NCBI GenBank assembly: GCA_009731375.1
Contig: BJOX01000061.1
Location: forward strand, 676,854 to 740,853
Length of the DNA: 64,000 nucleotides
Direction: 5' to 3'
From: Paulinella micropora
Lineage: Eukaryota; Cercozoa; Imbricatea; Euglyphida
The translations under genes and the position numbers were made by a program. Position 1 is the first letter of the stretch; each line of letters opens with the position of its first letter. The notes beneath the pieces were generated by a model that was not told the DNA's origin, did not search any database, and worked only from the letters and a program-made list of their open reading frames with translations. Positions 1-14,195 of this stretch are shown here, piece by piece.

Positions 1-66
<66 letters not shown>
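1..66. repeat. (AAT)n microsatellite
   Basis: Uninterrupted AAT triplets from the window edge. A second AAT array begins at 240, so the non-repetitive 67-239 segment is bracketed by the same triplet on both sides. Confidence 0.97.
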
Positions 67-67
<1 letters not shown>

Positions 68-239
68 GTGTATCTCCTGCCAATTGCTGAGCCAAAAGGC
101 CATGTGCATCCAGTCCTCCATTCCATAAGGAAAGTCTCCACACCAGTCGGTGGAATAAAGGAAGTGACGGCATAGAACATTACTCTAGGAGCTTTATACC
201 AATCAGCCTATGGAAAGGACCGATGGCCTATGTACTCCC
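67..239. other. Unique unit bracketed by AAT arrays, possible SINE remnant
   Basis: About 173 bp of non-repetitive sequence between two AAT arrays. The edge reads AATAATAGTG, as does the edge of the tRNA-like SINE at 49384, and both units are bracketed by AAT on each side. I found no convincing Pol III A or B box here, so SINE origin is only a suggestion. It has no coding potential. Confidence 0.3.
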
Positions 240-326
<87 letters not shown>

Positions 327-464
327 TAATAATAGTAGTAGTAGTAGTAGTAATAGTAGTAGTAGTAGTAGCAGTAGTAGTAGTTGTAGTAGTTGTTGTA
401 ATAGTAGTAGTCATAGTAGCAGCAGCAGCAGGAGCAGCAGTAGTAGTAGTAGTAGTAGTAGTAC

Positions 465-499
<35 letters not shown>

Positions 500-558
500 A
501 TAGCAGTAGCAGTAGCAGTAGCAGTAGTAGTAGTAGCAGTAGTAGCAGTAGCAGTAGC

Positions 559-601
<43 letters not shown>

Positions 602-721
602 ATAGTAGTAATAGTAGTAGTAGCAATAGTAGTAGTAGTAGTAGTAGCAGTAGCAGTAGCAGTAGCAGTAGCAGTAGTAGTAACAGGAGCAGCAGTAGTA
701 GTAGTAGTAGCAATATATAGT

Positions 722-783
<62 letters not shown>

Positions 784-821
784 CAGGTTGTAGCAGCAGC
801 AGGTAGTAGTAGCAGCAGCAG

Positions 822-871
<50 letters not shown>

Positions 872-920
872 CGTAGTAGTAAGTAGTAGTAAGTAGTAGT
901 AAGTAGTAGTAAGTAGTAGT

Positions 921-966
<46 letters not shown>

Positions 967-971
967 TAGTA
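240..971. repeat. Compound AAT / AGT / AGC microsatellite
   Basis: AAT units (240-323) grade into AGT with scattered AGC, AAC and AGG variants, continuing to about 971. The homopolymeric serine, valine and leucine reading frames here are products of the triplet repeat, not genes. Confidence 0.97.
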
Positions 972-986
972 GTAGTACTAACAAAA

Positions 987-1205
987 ACAAAGGACGAGAA
1001 GAAGAAGAAGAAGAAGAAGAAGAAGAAGAAGAAGAAGAAGAAGAAGAAGAAGAAGAAGAAGAAGGAGGAGGAGGAGGAGGAGGAGGAGGAAGGAAGAAGG
1101 AAGAAGAAGGAAGAAGAAGGAAGAAGAAGGAAGAAGAAGGAAGAAGAAGGAAGAAGAAGGAAGAAGAAGGAAGAAGAAGGAAGAAAAAGAAGGAAGAAGG
1201 AAGAT
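987..1205. repeat. Purine-only AAG / AGG / GGAAGAA tract
   Basis: The plus strand is almost pure purine. AAG triplets grade into AGG, then into repeated GGAAGAAGAA units. After 1206 the bias flips and the plus strand becomes pyrimidine-rich. Confidence 0.95.
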
Positions 1206-1847
1206 CACAAAGAATTTCTCTCCTGTTCTTGTTCTTGTCCTTGCTTCTCCTTCTTTTGTTCTTTTTTTTTCCGTTCGCGTCAGGTTCTTGTCAGATCTCC
1301 TTCCTTCGTCCTTTTTTTCTTATTCTTGTCAGATCTCTATCTTCCTTCTGCTTTCTTTTACCACTGGACGACTTTGATGAATGATACACAGTTGCCTCTT
1401 GCAGGGATGACAGGCTAGGGAAGAAGGTGAACATAAGTAAAACAACTGATTCTTCCTTCTTCCTTCTTCCTTCTTTCTATTTCTTTCTTAACTTTCTTCT
1501 CCCTTCTTTCTTTTCTTTATTCCCTCCTTTTCTGACTTTCTTTCTTTATTTTATCTTTCTTTCTGTTTCTTCCATATTCTGTTCTCAAGTCGGTGTTTTC
1601 TTCTTTTTTCTTTCTCACTTTTCTTTTTGTGACGGAGAAAAGAAAAGAGAGGTCTGTTTTCGGCATTTTGAATTGAATGAGACCTGAGGGAGATCTTGAA
1701 CTCCAGACATGTGGTGGAGAGAACCACAGGACAGAGCAGGTATCAAACTAAAGACGTATCCATGTTCTTCTTAGCTAGCAAGAGGTGGAGGAAAATGAAA
1801 ATTCCTCCGAACTTTTCACCGTAAGAAGCGCACACAACGGTATTTTT
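1206..1847. other. Pyrimidine-rich non-coding stretch
   Basis: T/C-rich plus strand to about 1680, then mixed sequence ending at the left junction of the tyrosine-recombinase retroelement. No gene is supported. Before that insertion this stretch would have lain directly upstream of the host gene at 9255. Confidence 0.5.
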
Positions 1848-1922
1848 GCTGCGCAAGCTTGCAAAAACTTCATTTCACAACATACCATACATCCCATGAG
1901 CTCTCTCCCCTCTCTCCTAGGT
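1848..1922 (-). repeat. Split direct repeat B2 (outer 3' end of YR element)
   Basis: A 75-bp segment nearly identical to 2341-2413, differing by a CT indel in the TCTC run. Its outer edge abuts the TTTTGCTGC core at 1844-1852 and then flanking DNA. About 200 bp of unrelated GT-rich sequence (1923-2121) separates it from A2. Confidence 0.85.
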
Positions 1923-2121
1923 CTTTTGTGTTTAAGCACAAAGACCTAGATTGTGCAAGATATTGTGCATGGAATATGCGTGATTGTGCATGAGATGAGA
2001 AGCATTATGTGCAAAATTGTGTGAGATGTGTGTGGATGTGTGTAAATGTGTATAATTTCTCATCCCTCACTCACCGCCCCCAAACGAGAAGACATCATGT
2101 AAATGGGTGGGTGGGTGGGGG

Positions 2122-2340
2122 TTCTTGCCTTTCCTAAAACCCAAACTAAAAGCACTTTTGTATAAAACAAAAAATGCAAATCTGAGGGGGACAGGATTGT
2201 TGTTCTAATCTTCAAATTTTCGAGCGGGAACAATAGTTCCCGCTTCTTTATTTGCGCAGAGAAACTCTGCAAGTGAACTCAATTGATTGTCACTACCGGC
2301 CCACTCTGTCTGATATGGTTATTTGTGAAATGACGCTTTT
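2122..2340 (-). repeat. Split direct repeat A2
   Basis: A 219-bp copy of 8752-8970 with a few substitutions and single-base indels around 2186-2200. It contains a short inverted repeat (CGAGCGGGAA with TTCCCGCTTC) shared by both copies, which could form a hairpin in the element RNA. Confidence 0.9.
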
Positions 2341-2413
2341 GCTGCGCAAGCTTGCAAAAACTTCATTTCACAACATACCATACATCCCATGAGCTCTCTC
2401 CCCTCTCCTAGGT
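2341..2413 (-). repeat. Split direct repeat B1
   Basis: Matches 1848-1922 and directly abuts A2. The B1-A2 joint therefore mimics the closed junction of a circular intermediate. Confidence 0.85.
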
Positions 2414-3362
2414 GGCGAAAAAGACCTCTCTGGAAAACAAAAAAAAAATTGGTAATGCCATTTTCCCCTGCCAGGCCTGGAAGAAATGCCGACAAATTGC
2501 CTATATTCCCTCAAAAATTGCCTTTTTGGGTTCAACTGGAATTTTTTTTTTAAGGCTGACTAGAAATTAGGAAAAGACTCATCGAGCTGTTTGCTGCTGA
2601 AAAATATTATTTTTGCTTGTGCTTTGGCATAGTCCATGATACATTCTTTCTGTCCACGATAAGATCCTAAATTGTGAATAAGTAGCTTTGCAACGTGTGT
2701 AATACCCCGAAACTAAAACAGCAATTATAGACGGATAACAAATCTGATTATGAATGTATCTTCGTTTCTATGCCTGTATTCTGCGCGTTCGTACCGTGTG
2801 TCCTTTTCCAGTATGCAAACATTAGTCTGTGTATGTTTTTCATCCTTATTTTTGTTAGTCAGTTTTATGTCCTAGTAGATGTGTGTGGTGTAAGTGTTTT
2901 GTATGTCTGTTCCCGTAAATATTCTTGTAATCCATTGTAGTGTATCTGGAATCGATGAGTATTTCATTAATATCGTTTTCACTGTGAAGAAAGTGGTGTA
3001 ATTACAAGTTATGTTATCGACTTTAAATTTAGTGTGTTGAGTCTCTCATATATGTGAGGTGGTGGTTGTGTCGTTTTTGTCCGATGCTGTTCCTGTATGC
3101 ATTTTGAGCGTTAGATTTCTTACTAAACCCTGGTGCCGTCGTACTGTACACGTTAGGCTATTCTGGAATCTATTTCTGTAAGATTGCTCTGTTCACTGCA
3201 TATATTACGTCTGCATGTCTGTATATATATTATGACGAACTATATTGTTATGTGACCGATATTGAGTGCTATTACGAGGACTTGTTACTGTAGTCATGTC
3301 ATTATGTGACATGAGTTTATCACTGGATATCTCAGTTAAATACGTCATTTCTCTTGACTAAC
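2414..3362. other. Non-coding 3' region of the YR element
   Basis: AT-rich sequence between the pentanucleotide array and B1. No reading frame or known motif is visible. By position it is the untranslated 3' portion of the minus-strand retroelement. Confidence 0.5.
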
Positions 3363-3363
3363 A

Positions 3364-3694
3364 TTACGATACGATACGATACGATACGATACAATACGAT
3401 ACGATACGATACGATACGATACGATACGATACGATACGATACGATACGATACGATACGATACGATACGATACGCTACAATACGCTACGATATGATACGAT
3501 ACGATACGATATGATATGATACGATACGATACGATACGATACAATACGATACGAGACGAGACGAGACGAGACGAGACGATACGATACGATACGATACGGT
3601 ACGATACGATACGATACGATACGATACGATACGATACGATACGATAGGATACGATACGATACGATACGATACGATACGATACGATACGATACGC
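3364..3694. repeat. (ACGAT)n pentanucleotide array
   Basis: About 330 bp of 5-bp ACGAT units, some carrying point variants (ACAAT, ATGAT, ACGCT) and a short block of ACGAG near 3551-3580. It lies inside the YR retroelement, between the recombinase remnant and the 3' split repeats. Confidence 0.97.
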
Positions 3695-3961
3695 TAATAA
3701 CGGTTCAGTAAGTGTATTTTGTAATTAAATCGCATTCTAGTACAGCATGTGAATCGATTTTAATAAGCGAGCGTCAGTTACTTATCTGGTAAACCATAGC
3801 ATACACCATCGTCGAACGGTGGTGTAGATTGTATTTGAGCATATGTCTTATGAGAACCAAGGAGTATCTAAGCGATTTTGACTCCTGCCTGCAAGACGCT
3901 CGTAATTGCCAGTTTGTTTTCTAAGCTGATGTCGCGCACATATTTGAACACACATGTACTT

Positions 3962-4776
3962 TTATCTGCACAATCCTTGCCTCCTGATTGCGTATATTTT
4001 CATTCCCAATCTTGCCGCCTCTGTAGCCGAGCTGATTCTATTAGAATGTGACGCGTAGATAGCTGGATCCAATCCGATGAGTGCCACTTTCTCTTTCAGA
4101 ATACTGGACGGTGTTTTGCTACTTAAGTGCTCCAGACTGTTTCCCTCAATTTTGAAGAAGAGAGGCGAACTGTCTGTGAGTGAACCGCGAAATAAATCTT
4201 TCACAGCCTGCAAGTATGCTCGAACCCATTTAACAGCGCAAAATGTTTCTGTGTCTTGACCGACATACACTAGCTTCTCACCTTTATCGTTCTTGAGTGC
4301 CTCAGCCGGAGTACCATGTATTCACATGGGCTGTTGTTTATTGTAGTCGTGTGGAACCACATATCCTCCACCTTTAGTGCAGTGATATTGCACACTCGTG
4401 TCATAGAGATCCATTGCAGCAAAATCATGGTGTTGTTTCTGCTGTCTCTCCAATCATTAAGAGGCAGTTGGAGGATCTTGAGTAAATCGTCCCTCAACAG
4501 TGGGTATTTGCCTTCCTTGCCCTGCGGGGCTTCTGCCACTGCTCTTTCCTTTGCAATTTGCACCAATGGGCTATCGGTGGGGTCGCAGTAGGGAAGTAGT
4601 GCGTACTGCGCCTTAATAGCGGCGAAGTGCCCTTTGATTGTACTCTCTGCATAGCCGCTTTCACACATGTGTTTCAGGTAGTGAGCGACAGTCTCTGCTG
4701 TGGCCGGAAAGCATATTCGGTTGTGTACGATACACCAATTGATGAATTGCTTGCGTGAGGATGCATATGCGTCCAT
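3962..4776 (-). pseudogene. Tyrosine recombinase remnant of YR retrotransposon
   Basis: Two minus-strand frames together cover a phage-integrase-type recombinase. 4776-4270 has an N-terminal SAM-like helical domain (SSRKQFINWC, then AESTIKGHFAAIKAQY) and the start of the catalytic domain with the first Arg box (SMTRVCNITALKVEDM). A frameshift near 4270 leads to 4270-3962, which holds the box II motif HSNRISSATEAARLGM (H-x-x-R). I could not locate the nucleophilic Tyr beyond IRRQGLCR, so the C terminus is probably lost. In this superfamily the enzyme inserts the circular cDNA by strand exchange. Confidence 0.8.
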
Positions 4777-4863
4777 CGTTGACTATCTTTTCTTGCCTTG
4801 GCTTGCCCATATTGCTATGTCAAGGTCGTTAAGTACGACGTGGCCTGTAGTAAGAAAACAAAT

Positions 4864-5891
4864 TTAATTAGCAAAATCAAATAAGACTGCAAGCATGTGC
4901 CACTGAGGTCTATGTATATGTAGCGGGTGTGTGGGCCATGTTGGTGCTAGCGTATACGCCGCGGGTGGTAATGGGAATGAATCCATCGCGTGTTCAAGCA
5001 CTTGTGGCCACCAAGGTCTTCCCTGCCATTGGGTATCACAAACGCAACTCGCTTGCGTTCTTTCAGTGCGAGAAGAATTGACTGTCCTATCTGCCCGAAG
5101 TTCGGTGCACACACGTCTCTGATCGTTATGTGCCATCGGTAGGTGATTGCCTTTATGATATCCGGGTGGGCAGTCAAGCTAGTCAAGCCGGCAGTCAGTG
5201 CCTTTGAGTTCGCGTCTGCCCTTGTGTTACGTGAGCGTTCCACCCATCCCCAGAGTTTGTTTTTGATGTTGAGCCGCTGCGTGTATACATCGTCAATTAT
5301 TTTGCATAACTGCGTGAGGTGTGGGCATTTTCGTGAGCCGCCTTTCTGTAAGTCTATTACAGCGTTGGCTGAATCGAAGACCGTGAGCACGGTGTTACGA
5401 TTACTCAAAATGTGTCTGAAGTGTAGTGGGACCACTGTGGCTGCCCAGAGCTCTCTGTGGGTGGAAGAGGTGCCGATGAGTTCGGTGGGCAATGGTATAG
5501 TCACGTCCATATTCAGTACGTGGCCACCTACTGCAAATTCCCCCGCGTCGAGCCTCAGCTCGATGTCCGTCCGTGCCTGGAAGATAGCTCGTTTGCATTT
5601 CAGTGGGTCTCGCAGAATGTGGAGCCAATGTTGGAGTTCTTCACTGAGCTCCGACCCTGTTGAGGTGCAAATGGTATCCCGTTCGATCCTCTTGCAGTGC
5701 ACGACTGTTGCCAGCGTGACTCGGTAGCTGTCGTAGGTGTCGGTGCAGTCCCCCCAGGGGCACAGCCCCAGCGCGCACTGGTCTACGTTGGGTGAGCGGG
5801 ACGGGGTGGGGGAGGGCAGCGTGCGCGACGGGGAGGGCGTCGCGGACCGGGTGCTGCTCAGCGACGGGAGGGCGGACGCGGACAAGGACAC
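4864..5891 (-). pseudogene. RNase H and C-terminal part of YR-element polymerase
   Basis: The frame 5891-4947 carries an RNase H-like segment: ELWAA, then TVLTVFDSANAVIDLQKGG, then RNTRADANSK, which matches the E/D/D-type layout of DIRS-family RNase H. It shifts frame near 5040 into the 5136-4864 frame, whose TQWQGRPWWPQVLEHAMDS resembles the Trp-rich tail (P-x-W...PWW) seen after RNase H in this superfamily. RNase H removes template RNA during cDNA synthesis. The frameshift makes the copy inactive as read. Confidence 0.7.
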
Positions 5892-5982
5892 GGACGGCGT
5901 GCGTGAACAGCATTGCGTTCTGAAGCGCTAGTTTCAACGCGATGATCGAAGCAGCAGTCGAGTGTAGCTGTTTGACTGACGC

Positions 5983-7081
5983 TCAGTGAGCCGAGTGAAC
6001 GTCGCTTAGTAGCTGGAGGATTGAGCGCAGTAGCTTAAACCTTTTTTCCTCCGGTACCCCGATCCAGCTTTCTTTGCTGTTGATGATGTAGCACAAGTAT
6101 TGGACTTCATCTGCCGGCTCCCAACACGTCTTCTCCGAGAGGGGGAGGCCCAAGAGGCTGAAGAGTGCCTTCACGAACGCCGGTATGCAGTCGTGAGTCC
6201 TGGCTAGTTTGATTGCAAACAGGAAGTCCTCAGCGTATTGCATGCAAGGTATGTTCAAGGCTCGTAGCAGTCGCACCACCGCGCGCATCGTCTTTCCAAA
6301 CTAGAATGGCGCTGTGCACGAAGCCGTAGAGTAGTGTGGTGTTCTGGTACGTCTTGCAGTTGTGTCGGAACGACGAGTAAGGTCTGCTTTGTCTTGAAAG
6401 GGGTATTGAGTAGAAAGCACGCTTGAGGTCCACCACGAACAGCTTTGTGCCCGCGTCTCCGTCCAGTACCATTTGTATGTCCTTTTCTAAAGTCTCCATG
6501 GTGAATGGAGCTTTTGCTTGGAACGAGTTACTGAAACGTTTGTCGGTGCAGAGCTTTGTTTTCTTAATCCCTGCCGGGTCCGCGAGCACTTGTAGTGGTT
6601 CGATCATGATGCAGTCATCTTCGTTTACTTCCACTGCGTCCCCCCGCGCGACCATATCGTTGATTTGTTCGTTGACAAATGCCAGGTGCTCAAAATATGA
6701 CGGATGATTTACAAAATCTGTGGCCGGCGGCGTGCGTTCGAATGTCAGCTCGACCCCATACGCTAGCCACGACAGTACAACGGGGTCGGTCCCAAGCGCT
6801 TTCCAGTATCCGAGCTTTGCCTTGATAGCGTGTGCCGGGTCCGTGGAGTCAGCCCATGGGTTGCCACTGTTAAAATTTTCACCCAAGGTCTTGAGCCGTT
6901 CATGTGCTTGCTCCAAAGTGAAAGATGCATAGCTTTGGACGTCGATTGTAGGTGATCGTAGGAGTTCAGTCACATATGGGATTTCCTCCTGTGGTATCGT
7001 TTGTCGCGACGGACAGAAGTATGCTAGATGTCCGGTCTTTTTGCACCAAACGCACTGCATGATCCCCGCATAGTCTTTCAA
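5983..7081 (-). pseudogene. Reverse transcriptase remnant of YR element
   Basis: Minus-strand frames 7081-6230 and 6288-5983. The N-terminal part has a CCHC knuckle (CVWCKKTGHLAYFC), followed by about 150 residues of linker and the RT palm. Motif A is LFVVDLKRAFYSIPL. Motif C reads QYAEDFLFA, so the first Asp of the usual Y-x-D-D pair is Glu. A frameshift around 6260 separates motif A from motif C. Sequence past motif C (LSEKTCWEPADEVQYL) matches the RT connection region. Read alone, the copy is non-functional. Confidence 0.8.
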
Positions 7082-7089
7082 TATTTTTG

Positions 7090-7510
7090 ATTTCGGCGCA
7101 GTTTTCGGTAGAAAAATCTGAGATCTTGCCTACCAGTTTTGGGCGTGAATGTCTGCCAGTTACAGTAAGAGATAATGATTTTAATACTAAAAAGTGACTG
7201 AGTTGGTGTTTGGGAAAGTGGTAATGCCGTATTAAACTGTGGCTTGTTCGTTGCACTTTTACATTACTTTCCTGCTTGTTGCAGTCGTTGTTTGACTAGT
7301 CATATTTAAACCGGTGGCGTGTTGCAGTGCGAGTCCGACAGTATAATATATTTCGAAATACACATAAAGAAGAGTAAGAGTAACATATATTTAATGCATA
7401 TGTACTGTTTTCTGCTGCGTGTGCATGTGACTCAAACTCGACGATGTTTGCAAGTATCGCTAGTGCAGATGTGCAAGACGTATGTGTGTTCGTGAGTTGT
7501 GATTGAGTGT
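7090..7510. other. Spacer between Gag and RT remnants of YR element
   Basis: Short broken minus-strand frames only. I see no domain. By position it is the Gag-Pol junction of the degenerate element. Confidence 0.4.
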
Positions 7511-8774
7511 TCAGTTGGTAGTGCGCTGAGGGCGTTGATGTGGGTTCAGGATCCAACAGCTTTCTGCGGTGTGCCCGCGCTTGTGGCAATGGGTGCAGGA
7601 TACATGTGTGCGAGCACTAGATGGTATGTATGGTGGGTGCACTGTTGGGCTGACGGTTATGTACCCTGTCGGGTTTTGTGGTTGCTGTGGCAGGATCGCG
7701 TATTGAATTGGCGGCTGCAGCCCGGTTGGTGGGACTGTGTAGCCAGGGACGCATTCCCACGCCAGCGTTGGTACAGTCGCAGTGCTCTGGTGTGCTGCAG
7801 TGTTGCCGGTAGCCGCGCCGTTGGCATTGCCTCGCTGTGGGCAGTCCTTGGCCCAGTGTTGCGGAGAGTAGCATATGCGGCACAACCCCTTGCCTTGGCT
7901 GCCGTAGGGGTGCGCGGCGCTCTTCGAAGTGTGTGCCCGGATAGGTTCGCAGTAGGCGGCGATGTCCCCCGCGATCCGCAGCCGCTTTGCTGCCTGCAGG
8001 AACTTTGCTCTGCGTCTTCCGCGGAGAGAGGCGTCGGCCCACCCATGTCCATTGCCAGGGTAGCCAGTGCGGTAGCCATTGCGCTTGCATCCGTCAGCAG
8101 CTCTTGCTCACTCTTGTACACATTACTCTCCAGTACCGCCATGATGATCTTCCACCTTGGAATTAACGTCGGTGCACGTGCTTCTCGATGAGCTTGGCGT
8201 CACGTTGCACCGTCTCTTGCTTCGCTTGGTGGATCATGGCGTTGACTTGCTCGGATAGCCGGTTGGTCTGGTTGAAGAAGGTAGAGTTGATCCATGCATG
8301 CAGTAGCAGCACCACCTTTCCCAAGTCTTCGCTCGTAAGTGGGCGTGCCTTCGGGGGATTCGATGGAGAAGTGTTGATGTGGCCCCCGAGACTGCCCAGG
8401 CCCGCTGCTCGTAGTGTGTCTTGTTGTTGTTGTAATGTCGGTGCCACAGCCCCGCCGATGAATGACGATGATGATGATGCTGGTGACGGTGCGTGAGTGT
8501 TACCAGTGCTGCTGCTGCTGCTGCTGTTGGCTGCGCTCCCGAGAGGTTAGTCATTGCTGGCGCCGGCGCCTGTCGCTGCGGTAGGGCTGGTCGTAGATGC
8601 AGAGCTGCCAGACACACTCGCACTGCCTCCAGCCGCGCTGTGATCTCCTCCTCCTTGGTAGTCGTGGTCGTCGTCGCTAGCATCTTCCTCTGCACGTCTC
8701 TTCTTTGCTGAAGGCTTCTTGACTCGCTTGGGTTTCTCGCTTGACATGGATTTCTTGCCTTTCCTAAAACCCAA
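7511..8774 (-). pseudogene. Gag-like ORF of YR element, frameshifted
   Basis: Four overlapping minus-strand frames. 8774-8547 is a basic then acidic start (MSSEKPKRVKKPSAKKRRAE, within it). 8447-8163 is a helical stretch (LTSEDLGKVVLLLHAW). 8142-7657 is Ala/Ser-rich, and 7885-7511 carries two Cys/His knuckles: CRICYSPQHWAKDC and CTHCHKRGHTAESC. The upstream ATG codons fall at the inner edge of repeat A1, so the start lies inside or next to A1. By position and knuckles this is the nucleocapsid-type ORF. At least two frameshifts break it. Confidence 0.7.
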
Positions 8775-8970
8775 ACTAAAAGCACTTTTGTATAAAACAA
8801 AAAATGCAAATCTGAGGGGACAGAATTTTTGTTCTAATCTTCAAAATTTTCGAGCGGGAATAATAGTTCCCGCTTCTTTATTTGCGCAGAGAAACTCTGC
8901 AAGTGAACTCAATTGATTGTCACTACCGGCCCACTCTGTCTGATATGGTTATTTGCGAAATGACGCTTTT
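8752..8970 (-). repeat. Split direct repeat A1 (5' end of YR element)
   Basis: 219 bp matching 2122-2340. The outer edge meets the TTTTGCTGC core at 8968-8976 and then DNA that continues into the upstream region of the host gene at 9255. Confidence 0.9.
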
Positions 8971-9254
8971 TGCTGCAACATCCGCAGAAGCCGTAAAAAG
9001 CTCCTTCCAGCGATTCCGTGCCCCAGCAAGTGGAATTGGGAGGCTTTCGCGCAAGTTGTTTTCGATGGATTCTGCCCTGCTACTGTAAAGAGGAGAGATC
9101 TGAGGAGGTTCGGTTTCTTGTGCATTATGCAAATTCCAAAATAAAAGCGAAGAATGCAACCAGCAGAAAGGCTAGTCGACGAGGAAATCAGATATCAGAT
9201 TCGCAGCCGCCATCTGTCCATACATAAATCTTGAACGTGTGTTGCTCAGTGCAG

Positions 9255-12656
<3,402 letters not shown>

Positions 12657-12710
12657 ATGCTATCAACAGTGTAAAAATGAACCATCTCATTTATTGAGTA
12701 ACATCTAACG

Positions 12711-12716
12711 AATAAA
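12711..12716 (+). promoter_or_regulatory. Polyadenylation signal AATAAA
   Basis: AATAAA lies 55 nt after the stop codon of the two-repeat gene, on the same strand and in AT-rich sequence, where a 3' end signal is expected. Confidence 0.6.
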
Positions 12717-12845
12717 TTATAATTCGCTTCGCAAAATTTTTCTACTTTTCTTGGCTAGAAATATCCGACGCTCGAGAAAATTAAGGAAGCATTTTTAAGT
12801 TTAAATTTTAGGTGTACTCCATCCACATCTTCAAAAGTTTTTCAG

Positions 12846-12884
12846 CATCATCATCATCATCATCATCATCTTCTTCTTCTTCTT

Positions 12885-12927
<43 letters not shown>

Positions 12928-12997
12928 TTCTTCTACTACTACTACTACTACTTCTTCTTCTTCTTCTTCTTCGTCTTCCTCCTCCTCCTCTTCTTCT

Positions 12998-13029
<32 letters not shown>

Positions 13030-14195
13030 TTCTTCTTCTTCTTCTTCTTCTTCTTCTTCTTCTTCTTCTTCTTCTTCTTCTTCTTCTTCTTCTTCCTCTT
13101 TTGCTGCTTCTTGTGCTTCTTGTGCTTCTGCTTCTTCTGCTTCTTCTGCTTCTTCTGCTTCTTCTGCTTCTGCCTCTTCTGCCTCTTCTGCCTCCTCTGC
13201 TTCTTCTGCTTCTTTTGCTTCTTTTGCTTCTTCTTCTTCTTCTTCTTCTTCTTCTTCTTCTTCTGCTGCTGCTGCTGCTGCTGCTGCTTCTTCTTCTTTT
13301 TCTTCTTCTTCTTCTTCTCTTCTTCTTCTTCTTCTTCTTTCTTCTTTCTTCTTTCTTCTTTCTTCTTTCTTCTTTCTTTCTTTCTTTCTTTCTTCTTTCT
13401 TCTTCCTTCTTTCTTTTTTTATTTCTTCCTCCTTCCTCCTTCTTCCTCCTTCCTCCTTCTTTCTTCTTTCTTCCTTCTTCTTTCTTCTTTCTTTCTTTCT
13501 TTCTTCTTTCTTCTTTCTTCTTTCTTCTTTCTTCTTTCTTCCTCTGTCTTCTTTCTTTCTTTCTTTCTTTCTTCTTTCTTCTTTCTTCTTCCTTCTTCCT
13601 TCTTCCTTCCTTCTTCCTTCTTCCTTCCTTCTTCCTTCTTCCTTCCTTCTTCCTTCTTCCTTCCTTCTTCGTTCTTCCTTCTTCCTTCTTCCTTCTTCTT
13701 TCTTCTTCTTTCTTTCTTCTTCTTCTTCTTCTTCTTCTTCTTCTTCTTCTTCTTCTTCTTCCTCTTCCTCTTCCTTGTCCTCTTCCTCTTCCTCTTCCTC
13801 TTCTTCTTCTTCTTCTTCTTCTTCTTCTTCTTCTTCTGCTGCTGCTGCTGCTGCTTCTGTCTGCTTCTGTCTGCTTCTGTCTGCTTCTGTCTGCTTCTGT
13901 CTGCTTTCTGTCTGCTTCTGTCTGCTTCTTTCTGTCTGCTTCTGTCTGCTTCTGTCTGCTTCTGTCTGCTTCTGCCTGCTTCTGCCTGCTTCTTTCTGTC
14001 TGCTTCTGTCTGCTTCTGCTTCTGTCTGCTTCTGTCTGCTTCTGTCTGCTTCTGTCTGCTTCTGTCTGCTTCTCCTTTCTTCTCCTTTCTTCTTCTTTCT
14101 TCTTCTTTCTTCTTTCTTCTTTCTTCTTCTTTCTTCTTTCTTTCTTCTTTCTTCTTCTTTCTTCTTTCTTCTTCTTTCTCTTTTCTTCTTCTTTC
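12846..14195 (+). repeat. 1.35-kb pyrimidine-only simple-repeat tract
   Basis: ATC and TAC triplets (12846-12950), then TTC, TGCTTC and TTTC/TTCC families, all with plus-strand pyrimidine bias. It has the same strand bias as intron 4 of the gene just upstream. The tract ends in CTACTTCAG directly at the copia fragment. Frames reading through it are low-complexity artefacts. Confidence 0.95.
13853..14072 (+). repeat. (TGCTTCTGTC)n decamer array
   Basis: Near-perfect 10-bp units within the pyrimidine tract, with occasional CTTTC and TGC variants. Confidence 0.9.

Larger units (their letters stand above)
1848..8976 (-). mobile_element. Tyrosine-recombinase retrotransposon (PAT/Ngaro/DIRS-type), degenerate
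   Basis: On the minus strand the order is Gag-like region with zinc knuckles, RT, RNase H, then a tyrosine recombinase in place of a DDE integrase, which is the signature of the DIRS/PAT/Ngaro superfamily. The ends are split direct repeats: A1 (8752-8970) on the 5' side, then B1 (2341-2413), A2 (2122-2340) and B2 (1848-1922) on the 3' side. The core TTTTGCTGC occurs at the left end (1844-1852), the B1/A2 joint (2337-2345) and the right end (8968-8976). No target-site duplication is visible, as expected for recombinase-mediated insertion of a circle. All ORFs are broken by frameshifts or stops. Confidence 0.85.

Noticed and set aside
208-1208. Long open frames of Thr/Leu/Ser/Val/Ile in the first kilobase on both strands
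   Set aside because: They are translations of AAT, AGT and AAG triplet arrays, open in several frames at once, with no start context or unique sequence.
3332-3544. Frame of repeated SYRIV residues
   Set aside because: A product of the ACGAT pentanucleotide array.
3364-3694. CRISPR-like or telomere-like array
   Set aside because: There are no spacers, and a uniform 5-bp unit inside a retroelement is a simple satellite.
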